Below the pieces are notes generated by a model that was not told where the DNA came from, ran no database searches, and saw nothing but the letters and a program-made list of their open reading frames with translations. Positions 17,911-28,006 of a DNA stretch of 64,000 bases are shown piece by piece. Within the stretch, counting starts at the first letter, position 1. Every line of letters begins with the position of its first letter. The translations under genes and the position numbers were made by a program. Source of the stretch: Propionibacteriaceae bacterium (GTDB lineage Bacteria; Actinomycetota; Actinomycetes; Propionibacteriales; Propionibacteriaceae); contig JAFKJK010000013.1 in NCBI GenBank assembly GCA_017306015.1, positions 62,001-126,000 on the forward strand. Reading direction: 5' to 3'.

Positions 17911-19992
17911 ATGAGCGGGTTCACCTGGACGGAGTTGGATCAACGGGCGGTGGACACCGCGAGGATCCTGGCAGCGGATGCGGTGGAGAAGGTTGGCAAT
18001 GGCCACCCCGGCACCGCGATCTCCCTGGCGCCGCTGGCGTACCTGCTCTACCAGAAGGTGATGACGGGCGACCCCGCCGACCCGAAGTGGCTGGGACGCG
18101 ACCGCTTCGTGCTGTCGGCCGGCCACACCTCCCTGACCCAGTACTGCCAGCTGTTCCTCGCCGGCTACGGCCTGGAGAAGTCCGATCTGGAGGCGCTGCG
18201 CACCGCGGGTTCGCTGACCCCCGGCCATCCCGAGTTCGGCCACACCCCGGGCGTCGAGGCGACCACGGGCCCGCTGGGTGCCGGCGTGGCGGACGCGGTC
18301 GGCTTCGCGATGGCGGCCCGCCGCGAGCGGGCGCTGCTCGACCCGAACACTCCCCTCGGTGAGCCGAGCGTGTTCGACCGGTACGTCTATGCCATCGCCG
18401 GCGACGGCTGCATGCAGGAGGGGGTGTCGTCGGAGGCGTCGTCGCTGGCCGGCGCGCAGGAGCTCGGGAACCTGATCCTGTTCTACGACGACAACCGCAT
18501 CTCCATCGAGGGCGACACCAAGATCGCCTTCACCGAGGACGTCAGTGCCCGCTACGCCGCCTACGGCTGGCACGTGCAGCACGTCGACTGGACCAATGGC
18601 GGCACCGGCTACACCGAGAACCTGCAGGGACTGTGGGACGCCATCGAGGCGGCCAAAGCGGTCACGGACCGGCCGAGCTTCATCCGGCTGACCACCGTGA
18701 TCGGCTGGCCGCTGCCGACCAAGGCCGGCAGCCACACCGTCCACGGCGCCAAGCTCGGCGCCGACGAGGTCGCCGGGCTGAAGTCCGGACTGGGCTTCGA
18801 CCCGGACGTGAACTTCCCGGTCGAGGAGGCCGTGCTGGCCCACACCCGGAAGAACGCAGCCGACCGCGCCGCCGCGGCCAAGGCCGAGTGGGAGCCGCGC
18901 TACGAGGAATGGCGAGCCGCCAACCCCGATCAGGCGGAGCTCTATGACCGGCTCGTCGTCCGCGAGCTCCCCGACCTGTCCGACGTGCTCCCCGAGTTCG
19001 CCGCCGGCACCAAGAAGGCGACCCGGGCGGCATCCGGCGAGGTGCTGAGCGCACTGGCCGACGTGCTGCCCGAGCTGTGGGGCGGCTCGGCCGACCTGGC
19101 CGGGAGCAACAACACCACGATGAAGGGCGAGAAGTCGTTCCTCCCGCCGGAGCAGTCCAGCGCCGAGTTCGCCGGCGACTTCACCGGTCGGACGCTGCAC
19201 TTCGGCATCCGCGAGCACGCGATGGCCAACATCGTGAACGCGATCACCATCTCGGGCCTGACCAGGGCCTACGGCGGCACGTTCCTGGTATTCAGCGACT
19301 ACATGCGCGGCGGCGTCCGGCTCGCCGCGCTGCAGAAGGTGCCGAGCATCTTCGTCTGGACGCACGACTCGATCGGTGTCGGCGAGGACGGTCCGACGCA
19401 CCAGCCGATCGAACACCTCGCCAGCCTGCGCGCGATGCCGGGCCTGGATGTGATCCGTCCGGCCGACGCCAACGAGACCGCGCAGGCATGGGCGCTTGCC
19501 CTGGCGCACACCGACCGTCCCAGCGGCCTGATCCTGTCCCGGCAGGATCTGCCGGTCATCGATCGCAGCGCTCCCGGCTTCGCGCCGGCGTCCGAGATGG
19601 TGCATGGCGGCTACACCCTGGTCGACGCCGAGGGCGAGCTGAAGGTGGTGCTGATCGCCACCGGCTCCGAGGTCAGCGTCGCCCTGGCCGCCCGTGACCT
19701 CCTTCAGGCGGACGGCGTCGGCACCCGGGTGGTGTCCATGGCCTGCACCGAGTGGTTCGACGCCGAACCGGCCGCCTACCGCACCTCCGTCCTGCCCGGC
19801 GGCGTCGCCAAGGTGTCCATCGAGGCCGGCTCCCCGATGGGCTGGCGGACGTACGTCGGTGACGACGGCGAGATCATCGGCATCGACCATTTCGGTGAGT
19901 CCGCGGCGGGCAGCCTGCTGTTCGCCGAGTACGGCTTCACCGCTGAGAACGTGGCGGCGCGGGCGCTGCTCGCCGTGTCCAGGCTGGGCTGA
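17911..19992 (+). CDS. tkt: Transketolase
   Basis: A cytoplasmic ThDP enzyme of 693 residues that transfers two-carbon ketol units in the pentose phosphate pathway. The N-terminal ThDP domain has [28 protein letters not shown], the GDG-N motif [20 protein letters not shown] and later IEGDTKIAF. The pyrimidine-binding domain has [16 protein letters not shown] with the catalytic Glu, and [20 protein letters not shown]. The C-terminal domain starts near [23 protein letters not shown] 17911 has a GAGGAAGG ribosome binding site. An EamA transporter gene starts two bases after the stop. Confidence 0.96.
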   Translation: MSGFTWTELDQRAVDTARILAADAVEKVGNGHPGTAISLAPLAYLLYQKVMTGDPADPKWLGRDRFVLSAGHTSLTQYCQLFLAGYGLEKSDLEALRTAGSLTPGHPEFGHTPGVEATTGPLGAGVADAVGFAMAARRERALLDPNTPLGEPSVFDRYVYAIAGDGCMQEGVSSEASSLAGAQELGNLILFYDDNRISIEGDTKIAFTEDVSARYAAYGWHVQHVDWTNGGTGYTENLQGLWDAIEAAKAVTDRPSFIRLTTVIGWPLPTKAGSHTVHGAKLGADEVAGLKSGLGFDPDVNFPVEEAVLAHTRKNAADRAAAAKAEWEPRYEEWRAANPDQAELYDRLVVRELPDLSDVLPEFAAGTKKATRAASGEVLSALADVLPELWGGSADLAGSNNTTMKGEKSFLPPEQSSAEFAGDFTGRTLHFGIREHAMANIVNAITISGLTRAYGGTFLVFSDYMRGGVRLAALQKVPSIFVWTHDSIGVGEDGPTHQPIEHLASLRAMPGLDVIRPADANETAQAWALALAHTDRPSGLILSRQDLPVIDRSAPGFAPASEMVHGGYTLVDAEGELKVVLIATGSEVSVALAARDLLQADGVGTRVVSMACTEWFDAEPAAYRTSVLPGGVAKVSIEAGSPMGWRTYVGDDGEIIGIDHFGESAAGSLLFAEYGFTAENVAARALLAVSRLG

Positions 19993-19994
19993 GT

Positions 19995-20945
19995 TTGGCC
20001 GCGGTCGGCGGACCCGGGATCAACCCGGTCAGGACGCGCGCCAACGCGCTGCTGCTGTTCGCGTCCGCGATCTGGGGCTTCGCCTTCGTCGCCCAGCGGG
20101 TCGGTGCCGGGTTTGTCGGACCGTTCACGTTCAACGCCGCCCGGTTCGCCCTCGGTGCCGTGGTCGTCGTGGCCATCGCCTGGTGGCTCGCGGTCCGGCG
20201 GAAGGTGTCGTGGGATCGCCGCCGCGCCGCCTGGCGTTCGGCGCTGCTGCCGGGCGTCCTCGTCGGCGGGCTGCTGGCGATCGCCAGCAACCTGCAGCAG
20301 GGGGCGATGGCGAGCGTCCCCGCGGGCAATGCGGCGTTCATCACCGGCCTGTACATGGTCTTCGTGCCGGTGATCGCGGCCTTCCGGGGACACCGCAGCG
20401 CCTGGACGACGGTGGCCGGCGTGGTCGCGTCCGTTGTCGGGCTGTACCTGATCGCCGTCACCGACGCGCTGACGATCGGCAGCGGTGAGATCCTGCTGAT
20501 CGTCTCGACGGTGGTGTGGGCGGTCGAGATCCTGGCGATCGATCACTATGCGCCCCGACTGTCCTCGCTGCGGTTCGCCGCGGTGCAGTTCGTCACGTGC
20601 GCCGTGCTCAGTGCGGCCGGCGCGCTGGTGTTCGAGCCGAGGCCCTTCGTCGGGCTGGACCAGGCCGTGGCGCCGGTGCTCTACGGCGGCATCCTGAGCG
20701 TCGGCATCGCCTTCACCCTCCAGGTGGTTGGCCAGCGGGACGCCCTGGCCACGCACGCCGCGCTGATCATGGCCATGGAGTCCGTGTTCGGGGCGCTCGG
20801 CGGCGCGCTGCTGCTCGGCGAGGACATGGGCGTCCGCGGATATGTCGGGGCCGCCCTGATGGTGACCGGCATCGTGGTCTCGCAACTCGGCGCGGTCAGG
20901 TCGAAGTCCGAGACCGCTGCCGAAGCCGCCGCAGAACTCGGCTGA
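19995..20945 (+). CDS. EamA/DMT-family transporter
   Basis: A 316-residue membrane protein with ten predicted helices in two EamA repeats (first ALLLFASAIWGFAFVAQR; second EILLIVSTVVWAVEILAIDH). DMT permeases move metabolites such as amino acids, purines or sugars; the substrate cannot be read here. The start is taken as TTG 19995, two bases after tkt, implying translational coupling. The Ala/Glu-rich tail (ETAAEAAAEL) ends just before a repeat array. A second EamA gene lies beyond that array. Confidence 0.85.
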   Translation: MAAVGGPGINPVRTRANALLLFASAIWGFAFVAQRVGAGFVGPFTFNAARFALGAVVVVAIAWWLAVRRKVSWDRRRAAWRSALLPGVLVGGLLAIASNLQQGAMASVPAGNAAFITGLYMVFVPVIAAFRGHRSAWTTVAGVVASVVGLYLIAVTDALTIGSGEILLIVSTVVWAVEILAIDHYAPRLSSLRFAAVQFVTCAVLSAAGALVFEPRPFVGLDQAVAPVLYGGILSVGIAFTLQVVGQRDALATHAALIMAMESVFGALGGALLLGEDMGVRGYVGAALMVTGIVVSQLGAVRSKSETAAEAAAELG

Positions 20946-20957
20946 CAACCGCGTCCC

Positions 20958-21292
20958 TGAACCGTCGGGGACAGGTACCAATGGTTCAGATGAACCGTCG
21001 GGGAGAGGTACCGACGGTTCAGGGCGTGGTCGGTGAGGTGTCGGGGACGGTGAACTGTTGGGGACAGGTACCGATGGTTCAGATGAACCGTCGGGGACAG
21101 GTACCAACGGTTCAGGGCGTGGTGGGTGAGGTGTCGGGGACGGTGAACTGTTGGGGACAGGTACCGATGGTTCAGTGAACCGTCGGGGACAGGTACCGAT
21201 GGTTCAGCACCAGTCGTTCAGGGACGCCTTGTCGGCGGGAGTCGCGACGACCCGTGGTGGGTGAACTGTCGGGGACAGGTACCGATGGTTCA
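20958..21292. repeat. Array of seven 31-bp palindromic-ended repeats
   Basis: Copies at 20958-20988, 20991-21021, 21051-21081, 21084-21114, 21144-21174, 21176-21206 and 21262-21292. Each starts TGAACC or TGAACT, ends GGTTCA and carries GGGGACAGGTACC (GGGGAGAGGTACC in copy 2). Copies 2-3 and 4-5 share a second spacer, GGCGTGGTSGGTGAGGTGTC, showing duplication of a 93-bp unit. After copies 6 and 7 comes a near-identical tail starting GCACCAGTCGTTCAGGGA. It fills most of 20946-21391 between the two EamA genes. Confidence 0.9.
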
Positions 21293-21391
21293 GCACCAGT
21301 CGTTCAGGGATGCCTTTGTCGACGGGATTCGCGACGACCCGGGCTTAGGCTGGTGCGCCGACGTCCTGATGGACTCGACAGTGAGGTGAGC

Positions 21392-22342
21392 GTGAAGACG
21401 AACGTGCGAGCGATGCTCTACCTGGGCGGTGCCGTGATGTTCTGGGGGACGAGCTTCGCCGTCACCAAGAGCGCCTACTCCGCGCTACCGCCGATGACGG
21501 TGGTGTGGCTGCGGATGCTGCTCGCGCTGGTGGCCTTCCTGCCGTTGCTGCCGAGAGTGAAGCGGCCGGACTACCAGCCCGGCGACTGGAAGCTGCTCGG
21601 AATGGCGGCACTCTTCCTGCCGTGCCTGTACTTCCTGGGCGAGGGCTTCGCGATCCGCTACACCACCTCCAGCCAGGCCGGTGTGATCGCGGCGGTGATG
21701 CCGCTGATCGTCGCCGTCAGCGGCTGGGTGGTGCTGCGCGAGCGTCCGGCGTCCCGGACGGTGGTGGCGGTGGTGCTGTCGATCATCGGCGTCGCCGGTC
21801 TGTCGATCGGTGGCGCGGCTCAGGCCGACGCCCCCAACCCGATGCTCGGGAATCTGCTCGAGCTCGGCGCCATGTTCGCCGCGGCCGGAGCGACCCTGAC
21901 GATCAGCCGGCTGAGTTCCCGCTACGACCCGCTGCTGATCACCGGCCTGCAGATGGCCGCCGGCAGCGTCTTCTTCGCCCCGCTCGCGCTGGCGTCCGGC
22001 CCCATCGAGTGGGCTGCGGTACCGGCGTCCGCCTGGGCCGCGATCGCCTATCTGGGCATCGCCTGCGGCCTCGCGGCGTTCGGCCTCTACAACTCGGCGT
22101 TGCGACTGGTGCCGGCCACTCGTGCGGCGCTCACCATCAACCTGGTGCCCGTGGTGGCGCTGGTCGCCGGATGGCTCGCCCTGGGGGAGACGCTCTCCTG
22201 GCTCCAGTTGGTCGCCTGCGCAGTGATCATCGGAGCCGTCGTCTACGCCGAGGCCCGTCCCGCACCGGCTGTTGACATGGGGAAAAGTGATCCCGTGCCG
22301 GTAGCCGAGAGTTGGCCCGCCGAGCATGGTGTCGAGTCGTAA
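21392..22342 (+). CDS. EamA/DMT-family transporter (second)
   Basis: A 316-residue permease with ten hydrophobic helices in two EamA repeats (AMLYLGGAVMFWGTSFAVTK; LGNLLELGAMFAAAGATLTI). GTG 21392 is preceded by GAGGTGAG, and a TAGGCT -10 box lies at 21346-21351. An upstream open extension would translate repeat sequence and is rejected. It resembles the first EamA protein in layout but only modestly in sequence, so it is not a recent duplicate. The substrate is unknown. Confidence 0.87.
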   Translation: MKTNVRAMLYLGGAVMFWGTSFAVTKSAYSALPPMTVVWLRMLLALVAFLPLLPRVKRPDYQPGDWKLLGMAALFLPCLYFLGEGFAIRYTTSSQAGVIAAVMPLIVAVSGWVVLRERPASRTVVAVVLSIIGVAGLSIGGAAQADAPNPMLGNLLELGAMFAAAGATLTISRLSSRYDPLLITGLQMAAGSVFFAPLALASGPIEWAAVPASAWAAIAYLGIACGLAAFGLYNSALRLVPATRAALTINLVPVVALVAGWLALGETLSWLQLVACAVIIGAVVYAEARPAPAVDMGKSDPVPVAESWPAEHGVES

Positions 22343-22382
22343 GGTGTTGGCATAGCTGCCGGCTGGTGAAGGAGATTCGCAG

Positions 22383-22700
22383 ATGACCTACGTGATCACG
22401 TCCGCGTGTATCGACGTCAAGGACCGGGCGTGCGTGGAGGAGTGTCCCGTCGACTGCATCTACGAAGGCAACCGCACTCTCTACATCCAGCCGGACGAAT
22501 GCGTCGACTGCGGAGCCTGTGAGCCGGTCTGCCCGGTGGAGGCCATCTACTACGAGGACGACGTGCCGTCCGACCAGGAGCGGTTCATCGCCGTCAACAC
22601 CGAGTTCTTCTCCGAGATCGGCTCGCCGGGCGGAGCGGCGGCGTACGGCCCGATCGACGATGACCACCCGGTGGTGGCCGCCTTCCCGCCGAAGGAGTGA
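22383..22700 (+). CDS. fdxA: Ferredoxin FdxA/FdxC type (7Fe-8S)
   Basis: A 105-residue cytoplasmic ferredoxin. The N-terminal cluster region reads TSACIDVKDRACVEECPVDC and the second has CVDCGACEPVCPVEAIYY. The irregular first Cys spacing and the long C-terminal extension (AVNTEFFSEIGSPGGAAAYG) are typical of actinobacterial 7Fe ferredoxins carrying a [3Fe-4S] and a [4Fe-4S] cluster. ATG 22383 has a GAAGGAG site. Its stop overlaps the dapC start (GTGA), an order also seen in mycobacteria (fdxC then dapC). Confidence 0.95.
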   Translation: MTYVITSACIDVKDRACVEECPVDCIYEGNRTLYIQPDECVDCGACEPVCPVEAIYYEDDVPSDQERFIAVNTEFFSEIGSPGGAAAYGPIDDDHPVVAAFPPKE

Positions 22701-23797
22701 GCGGCCCGGCCAGCCGGCTCCCCGACTTTCCCTGGGACACGCTGAGGGCTGCGCGGGCGCTCGCTGAGGCACATCCTGACGGCATCGTCGACCTCTCCGT
22801 CGGCACGCCGGTGGACCCGACGCCCGGCTTCGTCCAGCAGTCCCTTGCGACCGCGGCGGACGCCCACGGCTACCCACTGACCTGGGGGACGCCGGAGCTC
22901 CGGGCAGCGATCATCGACTATCTCAGTCGACGTTGGGCTGCGTCCGGGCTGACGGATGCCAACGTGCTTCCCGTCATCGGGTCGAAGGAGTTGGTCGCCC
23001 TCCTGCCGTCCCAGCTCGGATTGGGTGCCGGCGATGTGGTCGTCATCCCGGCAACCGCGTACCCCACCTACGACGTCGGCGGACGCCTGGCGGGCGCCAC
23101 CGTCGCGGCCTGCGACGACCCGGCCGCGATCGCCGCGCTGGCACCCAAGCTGGTCTGGATCAACTCACCGGCCAACCCTCACGGCGCCACGCTGTCCGCC
23201 GACCAGACCCGCGCCTGGATCGAGGCCGCCCGAGGCGCAGGGGCCGTGCTCGCCGCTGACGAGTGTTACGGCGAGTTCGGCTGGGACGCCGAGCCTGTCT
23301 CAGTGCTGGACCCGCGCGTCAACGGCGGCTCACTGGACGGGTTGCTGGCCGTCCACTCGCTGTCGAAGCGGTCGAACATGGCTGGTTACCGCGCGGGCTT
23401 CGTGGCCGGGGACGCCGCCGTCGTGGCCTCGCTCCTGGAGGTGCGCAAGCACACCGGGCTGATGCTGCCGGCACCCGTCCAGGCAGCCATGGCGGCGGCA
23501 CTCGCCGACTCGGCCCACGTCGAGGCCCAGCGCGCCCGCTATCTGGCCCGGCGGGCACTCCTCGCGCCGGCGCTGGAGGCTTTCGGGTTCCGGATCGAGC
23601 ACTCCGAGGGCTCGCTCTACCTGTGGTGTACCCGCGACGAGGACTGCCGGTCGAGCGTCGATCGCCTCGCCGAGCTGGGGATCCTGGTCGCGCCCGGCGA
23701 CTTCTACGGCGAGGCCGGGCGGCGGCACGTCCGCGTCGCGCTGACCGCCACCGACGAGCGCATCGCAGCGGCGGCGTCCCGGCTAGCTCGGGACTGA
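22697..23797 (+). CDS. dapC: Succinyldiaminopimelate transaminase
   Basis: A 366-residue class I/II PLP aminotransferase. Motifs are DLSVGTPVDPTP (substrate-site region), PLTWGTPELRAAI, KLVWINSPANPHGA (PLP-ring Asn), ADECYGEFGW (Asp/Tyr) and SLSKRSNMAGYRAGF with the Schiff-base Lys and phosphate-binding Arg. With dapD and dapE nearby, the assignment to N-succinyl-2-amino-6-oxopimelate transamination is well supported. GTG 22697 overlaps the fdxA stop by four bases. Confidence 0.92.
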   Translation: MSGPASRLPDFPWDTLRAARALAEAHPDGIVDLSVGTPVDPTPGFVQQSLATAADAHGYPLTWGTPELRAAIIDYLSRRWAASGLTDANVLPVIGSKELVALLPSQLGLGAGDVVVIPATAYPTYDVGGRLAGATVAACDDPAAIAALAPKLVWINSPANPHGATLSADQTRAWIEAARGAGAVLAADECYGEFGWDAEPVSVLDPRVNGGSLDGLLAVHSLSKRSNMAGYRAGFVAGDAAVVASLLEVRKHTGLMLPAPVQAAMAAALADSAHVEAQRARYLARRALLAPALEAFGFRIEHSEGSLYLWCTRDEDCRSSVDRLAELGILVAPGDFYGEAGRRHVRVALTATDERIAAAASRLARD

Positions 23798-23987
23798 CTG
23801 GTTCATCCGGCCGTGGCGCGTCGAGTGCACGCGGTCAGGTGGTGTTCGGGTCGGCGGTGTCCCGGCTGGCCGGAGAGTGCCGTCTCCTGCCGGGTGGCGT
23901 TCCGGGGCTCGGCCTCTCGCTGGCAGGGAGCGACGGCGGTTCGACGCCAGAAGCACTGGAGCATCGGTGGACACCTCGCGAGCACGT

Positions 23988-24063
23988 GGGACAAACCTGC
24001 CGCGCGAGGCTCGGAAGTCGGTGGAGACCGCCCGCGATGCGGGTCGAGGGGTACGAATGTCCC
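23988..24063. repeat. 76-bp GGGAC/GTCCC element (single copy)
   Basis: It starts GGGACAAACCTGCCGCG and ends GGGGTACGAATGTCCC. It lies in the 439-base convergent gap between dapC and the membrane-anchored lysozyme-like gene; no gene is seen in 23798-24236. Confidence 0.85.
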
Positions 24064-24236
24064 GCCGGCGCCGAGGCTGCCGAATCGGAGAACCGATGCC
24101 GTCGCGGCTGCACCATCCGCGACCGCGAGATCTCGGGCTCCGGAGGCGTTGCCAGCCTGCCTGGCGTCAACCTTGGGTGGGAGGTTCCACGATCAGGGGC
24201 GGGGCTCTCCACGGCAGCCGAGCTCCGGCCCCGGGC

Positions 24237-25100
24237 TCAGCGCGGGCTGGCGGTAGGGCTCGGGAAGATCAGTTGCACCTCGGTCGTCTCGGTCGGTGCG
24301 TTGCCCTGCCAGGTGGCCAGGCCGGTGGCGCTGTGCGTCCAGGTGGACGGGCCCAGCTGCACCGAAGCCAGCCCATAGCCGCCGACGTTCGCGATCGCCA
24401 GATGCGCCACCGCCCACGCCTGGCGTGAGGTCTTCGTCTCCACCTGCAGGCCGGTCTCGGTCACGGACACATCCACCACGTCACCGAGGGTCTTGGTGAG
24501 GAAGGCGCTCATGCCGGCCGGATCGGCCGCGGCGGGAGACTTGACGACACAGCTGAACGACGCGGGCGTCTGCCCGGTGAGGGCACTGGCCAGGGTCCGG
24601 GCGTTGTCGATGTGCTTGTCGTAGGCGTCCGGGTAGGCGCTGCGCTGGACGGCCTGGGCGACGTCGCCGATGTCCTTGGCCTCCCACTTCTTCACCTTGA
24701 CCATCGCCTTGTAGAACGCTGTCGAGGAGTACCACGGATCCATCACCTGTTCCTTGGTGCCCCATCCCTTGCTGGGACGCTGCTGAAACAGCCCGAGCGA
24801 ATCGGCGTGCCCGTAGTCGAGGTTGCGGATCCCCGACTCCTGGTACGCGGTGGTCAGCGCGATGCTCGCCGCGCGTGGAGCGAGGTCCCGCTTGACCGAG
24901 ACGCCGGCGATGATCGCCGCGTTCCGGGCCTGCTCGGGGTCGATGGTGGTGGTGCGGCCCTTGACGGTGGCCTCGCAACGGTCGGCGATGGGGAGCGGGG
25001 TCTTCGTCAGACCCGACCAGATCACCACGACTCCGACGACGAGCGCCACCACGACCGCCAGCCCGACGGCCGACCAGATCACTGCCTTCGCGGTGCGCAC
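24237..25100 (-). CDS. Membrane-anchored lysozyme-like protein
   Basis: A 287-residue protein. Residues 5-30 form an N-terminal membrane anchor (AVIWSAVGLAVVVALVVGVV). The extracytoplasmic domain contains TTAYQESGIRNLDYGHADS, LGLFQQRPSKGWG and AQAVQRSAYPDAYDKHI, resembling the lysozyme/transglycosylase-like domains of actinobacterial wall proteins, with the Glu of QESG as the likely catalytic acid. The last 80 residues are a separate small domain. GTG 25100 starts one base after the dapD stop, so the gene is cotranscribed with dapD. A role in peptidoglycan turnover is inferred. Confidence 0.75.
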   Translation of the reverse strand: MRTAKAVIWSAVGLAVVVALVVGVVVIWSGLTKTPLPIADRCEATVKGRTTTIDPEQARNAAIIAGVSVKRDLAPRAASIALTTAYQESGIRNLDYGHADSLGLFQQRPSKGWGTKEQVMDPWYSSTAFYKAMVKVKKWEAKDIGDVAQAVQRSAYPDAYDKHIDNARTLASALTGQTPASFSCVVKSPAAADPAGMSAFLTKTLGDVVDVSVTETGLQVETKTSRQAWAVAHLAIANVGGYGLASVQLGPSTWTHSATGLATWQGNAPTETTEVQLIFPSPTASPR

Positions 25101-25101
25101 C

Positions 25102-26028
25102 TCAGTTGGCGTGCAGGTCGGCGTTCAGTTCGACCGCCGCCGCGCCGCGACGCGGCCGCGCGATGACGGCCCCCGAGACCGAGTCGCGGAGGAACAGCAG
25201 GCCGCTGCGTCCGCTGAGTTCGGCCGCCTTCACGATCGAACCGTCCGCCATGGTCACCTTGGTTCCGGCCGTCACGTACAGGCCGGCTTCGACGACGGAA
25301 TCGTCGCCGAGCGAGATGCCGACGCCGGACTCGGCGCCGAGCAGGCAGCGCTCACCGATGGTGATCTGTTCCTGGCCGCCGCCGGAGAGCGTTCCCATGA
25401 TCGAGGCGCCACCGCCGATGTCGGTGCCGTCGCCGACGACCACACCGGCGGAGATGCGTCCCTCGACCATGGAGGTGCCGAGCGTCCCGGCGTTGAAGTT
25501 GACGAAGCCCTCGTGCATGACGGTGGTGCCCTCGGCCAGGTACGCGCCGAGCCGGACGCGGTCCGCGTCGGCGATCCGAACGCCGGACGGGAGGACGTAG
25601 TCGACCATCCTGGGGAACTTGTCGACGCCGTACACGGTGACCTGGCCGCGGGCCGAGCGCAGGGCGAGCCGTACGTCCTCGAAGCCTGTCGGCGAGCAGG
25701 GGCCGAAGCTGGTCCAGACGACGTTGGGCAGGACGCCGAAGATGCCGTCGAGGTTCACCGTCCGCGGACGGCAAAGGCGGGCGCTGAGGAGGTGCAGGCG
25801 CAGGTAGGCGTCCGGAACCGTGACCGGGGCGGCGTCGAGATCGATCTCGACCAGCACCGGTTCGATCCGGACCCGGCGATCATCGTCGCGGTCGGGAGCT
25901 GCGGTCAGCTCCTTCGGCGGCCGGTCTCCGGTCGGTGCGCCGAGCGTGGGGTGGGGGAACCAGGCATCGAGCACCTGGCCGGAGTCGTGGACGGTGGCCA
26001 GGCCCCAGCCGTGCGCGCCTCGTGTCAT
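25102..26028 (-). CDS. dapD: Tetrahydrodipicolinate N-succinyltransferase
   Basis: A 308-residue trimeric left-handed beta-helix acyltransferase that succinylates tetrahydrodipicolinate in the DAP/lysine pathway. The N-terminal domain carries [20 protein letters not shown]. The hexapeptide region includes [40 protein letters not shown] and [14 protein letters not shown], matching the actinobacterial-type DapD. ATG 26028 follows a TAAGCT box (26036-26041 on the minus strand) by exactly 7 bases, so it is leaderless. It is divergent from dapE, with 100 bases between the starts. Confidence 0.94.
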   Translation of the reverse strand: MTRGAHGWGLATVHDSGQVLDAWFPHPTLGAPTGDRPPKELTAAPDRDDDRRVRIEPVLVEIDLDAAPVTVPDAYLRLHLLSARLCRPRTVNLDGIFGVLPNVVWTSFGPCSPTGFEDVRLALRSARGQVTVYGVDKFPRMVDYVLPSGVRIADADRVRLGAYLAEGTTVMHEGFVNFNAGTLGTSMVEGRISAGVVVGDGTDIGGGASIMGTLSGGGQEQITIGERCLLGAESGVGISLGDDSVVEAGLYVTAGTKVTMADGSIVKAAELSGRSGLLFLRDSVSGAVIARPRRGAAAVELNADLHAN

Positions 26029-26128
26029 GCCAGCCAGCTTACTGAGGTGCCCGTGGCGTCCCGTCAGCCGGCCGCCGCCGACCCGGCCCGCTGCCGCCAG
26101 CACCGGGGCGCACACTAGGCTGCCGCGC

Positions 26129-27184
26129 ATGGCGCTTGACCTGACCGGTGATCTGGTGACGCTGTTCCGGGCGATCGTGGACGTCGAGTCGGTCAGCGGC
26201 GACGAGGCGCGGCTGGCCGACCTGGTCGAGGCGTCATTGCGGGGTCTCGCCCACCTCGATGTCGTCCGCGACGGGGACACCGTGGTTGCCCGGACGTCGT
26301 TGGGACGCACCGAGCGGGTCGTGCTTGCCGGGCACCTCGACACGGTCCCGGTCGCGGACAACCTGCCGTCCCGGCTGGACGGTGACCGCGTCTATGGCCG
26401 GGGCACCGTCGACATGAAGGGCGGCGTCGCGGTGGCCCTCGCCTGCGCAGCAGCCCTGGACCAGCCGAGCCGCGATCTCACCTGGATCTTCTACGACCAC
26501 GAGGAGGTGGAGGCCGAGCGGAACTCGCTGACCCGGATCGCCGCTGAGCATCCCGACTGGCTCGCCGGCGACTTCGCCGTCCTGATGGAGCCGACCTCGG
26601 CCAGGGTCGAGGGCGGCTGCCAGGGGACGGCGCGGTTCTCCGTCCGTACCCGGGGGGTCGCAGCGCACTCCGCCCGGTCATGGCTCGGTCACAACGCGAT
26701 TCACGATCTTGCCGAGCCGCTGGCGCGACTTGCCGCCTATCACCCCCGCGTCGTCGAGGTGGACGGTCTGACCTATCGGGAGGGCATGAACGCTGTCGCC
26801 ATCGCTGGCGGGATCGCCGCCAACGTGATCCCCGACTCGGGCCTGCTCACGGTGAACTTCCGGTTCGCCCCCGACCGCGACGAGGCGGACGCGAAGGCCC
26901 ACTGCACCGACCTCTTCAGCGGCTACGAGGTGGCGTTCTCCGATTATGCTGCCGGCGCCCGTCCCGGGCTGGACCGTCCGATCGCACAGGAGTTCGTTGC
27001 TGCCGTCGGCGGGGTGCCCACGGCGAAGTTCGGCTGGACCGACGTCGCCCGGTTCGCCGCATTGGGCGTCCCCGCCGTGAACTACGGGCCCGGAGACCCG
27101 GGCAAGGCGCACGCCGATGACGAGTTCTGCCCCGTCGCCGACCTCTACGCCTGCCGGGACGCCCTGCTTCGCTGGCTCGGCTGA
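26129..27184 (+). CDS. dapE: Succinyl-diaminopimelate desuccinylase
   Basis: A 351-residue M20-family dinuclear zinc enzyme. Metal and catalytic motifs are [12 protein letters not shown] (His and general Asp), [13 protein letters not shown] (bridging Asp), [14 protein letters not shown] (catalytic Glu) and the late [13 protein letters not shown] with the last metal His. The dimerisation domain is [20 protein letters not shown]. It removes succinate to yield LL-diaminopimelate. A TAGGCT box (26116-26121) exactly 7 bases before ATG 26129 marks a leaderless transcript. Confidence 0.95.
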   Translation: MALDLTGDLVTLFRAIVDVESVSGDEARLADLVEASLRGLAHLDVVRDGDTVVARTSLGRTERVVLAGHLDTVPVADNLPSRLDGDRVYGRGTVDMKGGVAVALACAAALDQPSRDLTWIFYDHEEVEAERNSLTRIAAEHPDWLAGDFAVLMEPTSARVEGGCQGTARFSVRTRGVAAHSARSWLGHNAIHDLAEPLARLAAYHPRVVEVDGLTYREGMNAVAIAGGIAANVIPDSGLLTVNFRFAPDRDEADAKAHCTDLFSGYEVAFSDYAAGARPGLDRPIAQEFVAAVGGVPTAKFGWTDVARFAALGVPAVNYGPGDPGKAHADDEFCPVADLYACRDALLRWLG

Positions 27185-27249
27185 TCGACTTGCCCGCGGC
27201 GGCTGCCGTGGGCCGGCCTTCCCGCCCGAACTCCTGCATCCGGGCTCTT

Positions 27250-27885
27250 GGGACATTCCTGCCGCTCGGGGCGTTCTGTCGGCCGCTGATGGGGTTTGTG
27301 TCGCGTCTGGAGTCAGAGTTGTCCCGCGTGCTGGAGGAAGAGCCATCGGTGGGCGGGAGCGACACGGTCGTCGGTATCGGCCGGTGTGCTGCCCGATGAC
27401 CCGGGGCCTAGCTTCTGAAGACAGGCGGGTTGTCCGTGTCGCGGCTCTCTGGTCCCAACGTCTGGAGCCTGATTCCGGGACACTTCTGCCGCTCGGGGCG
27501 TTCTGTCGGCCGCCGATGGGGTTGTGTCGCGTCTGGAGTCAGAGTTGTCCCAGTGATGGAGGAGGAGGCATCGGTGGCAGCACGTCACGTCGGTGTCGGG
27601 CGGGTTGAGGTCCGGTGCTCCGCCGATCCGGGCTGCCGGGGTTGACTGGAGCCGCTGTCGGCTGGACCGGAGTGGGTCGCTGATGCGGTCGGTGTCTCGG
27701 CTGGCTTCCTGACCGGTCGCTGGTCTGGGTTCTGGCGTGACCGACGGTTGGTCGGGGAACCTGTTGCCGGGCTGGCGGCTGGGCCAGCGCACCCAGCGTC
27801 CTCACTTTCGGGACACTCCAGCCGCTCGGGGCGTTCGGTCGGCCGGCAGCAGGGCCTCCGGCGCGTCCGGTGTCAGAGTTGTCCC
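27250..27885. repeat. Three 76-bp GGGAC/GTCCC elements
   Basis: Elements at 27250-27325, 27477-27551 (75 bp) and 27810-27885. This local subgroup shares the left arm GGGACAYTYCWGCCGCTCGG and the right arm GTCAGAGTTGTCCC. They occupy the 822-base gap between dapE and the ABC-F gene; nothing else is supportable in 27185-28006. Confidence 0.88.
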
Positions 27886-28006
27886 GAATGCTCGTGAAGG
27901 GTGCCGTCGGCGGCTGGACAGATGGCCCGCGTCGGAACCGGAACCCCGATCCGCCGCCCATCGTCCAGCGAGCGTGCCGGTGCCGGGTTTCGCTACCGTG
28001 ACCTGC

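Noticed and set aside
20960-21250. Open frames through the 31-bp repeats encoding NRRGQVP-type repeat peptides
   Set aside because: They exist only because the repeats lack stops in that frame; there is no ribosome binding site and the codon pattern follows the repeat.
20958-21292. CRISPR array
   Set aside because: The 31-bp units recur, but the intervals are 1-55 bases, irregular and themselves repeated; unit ends are palindromic and there is no leader or cas gene.
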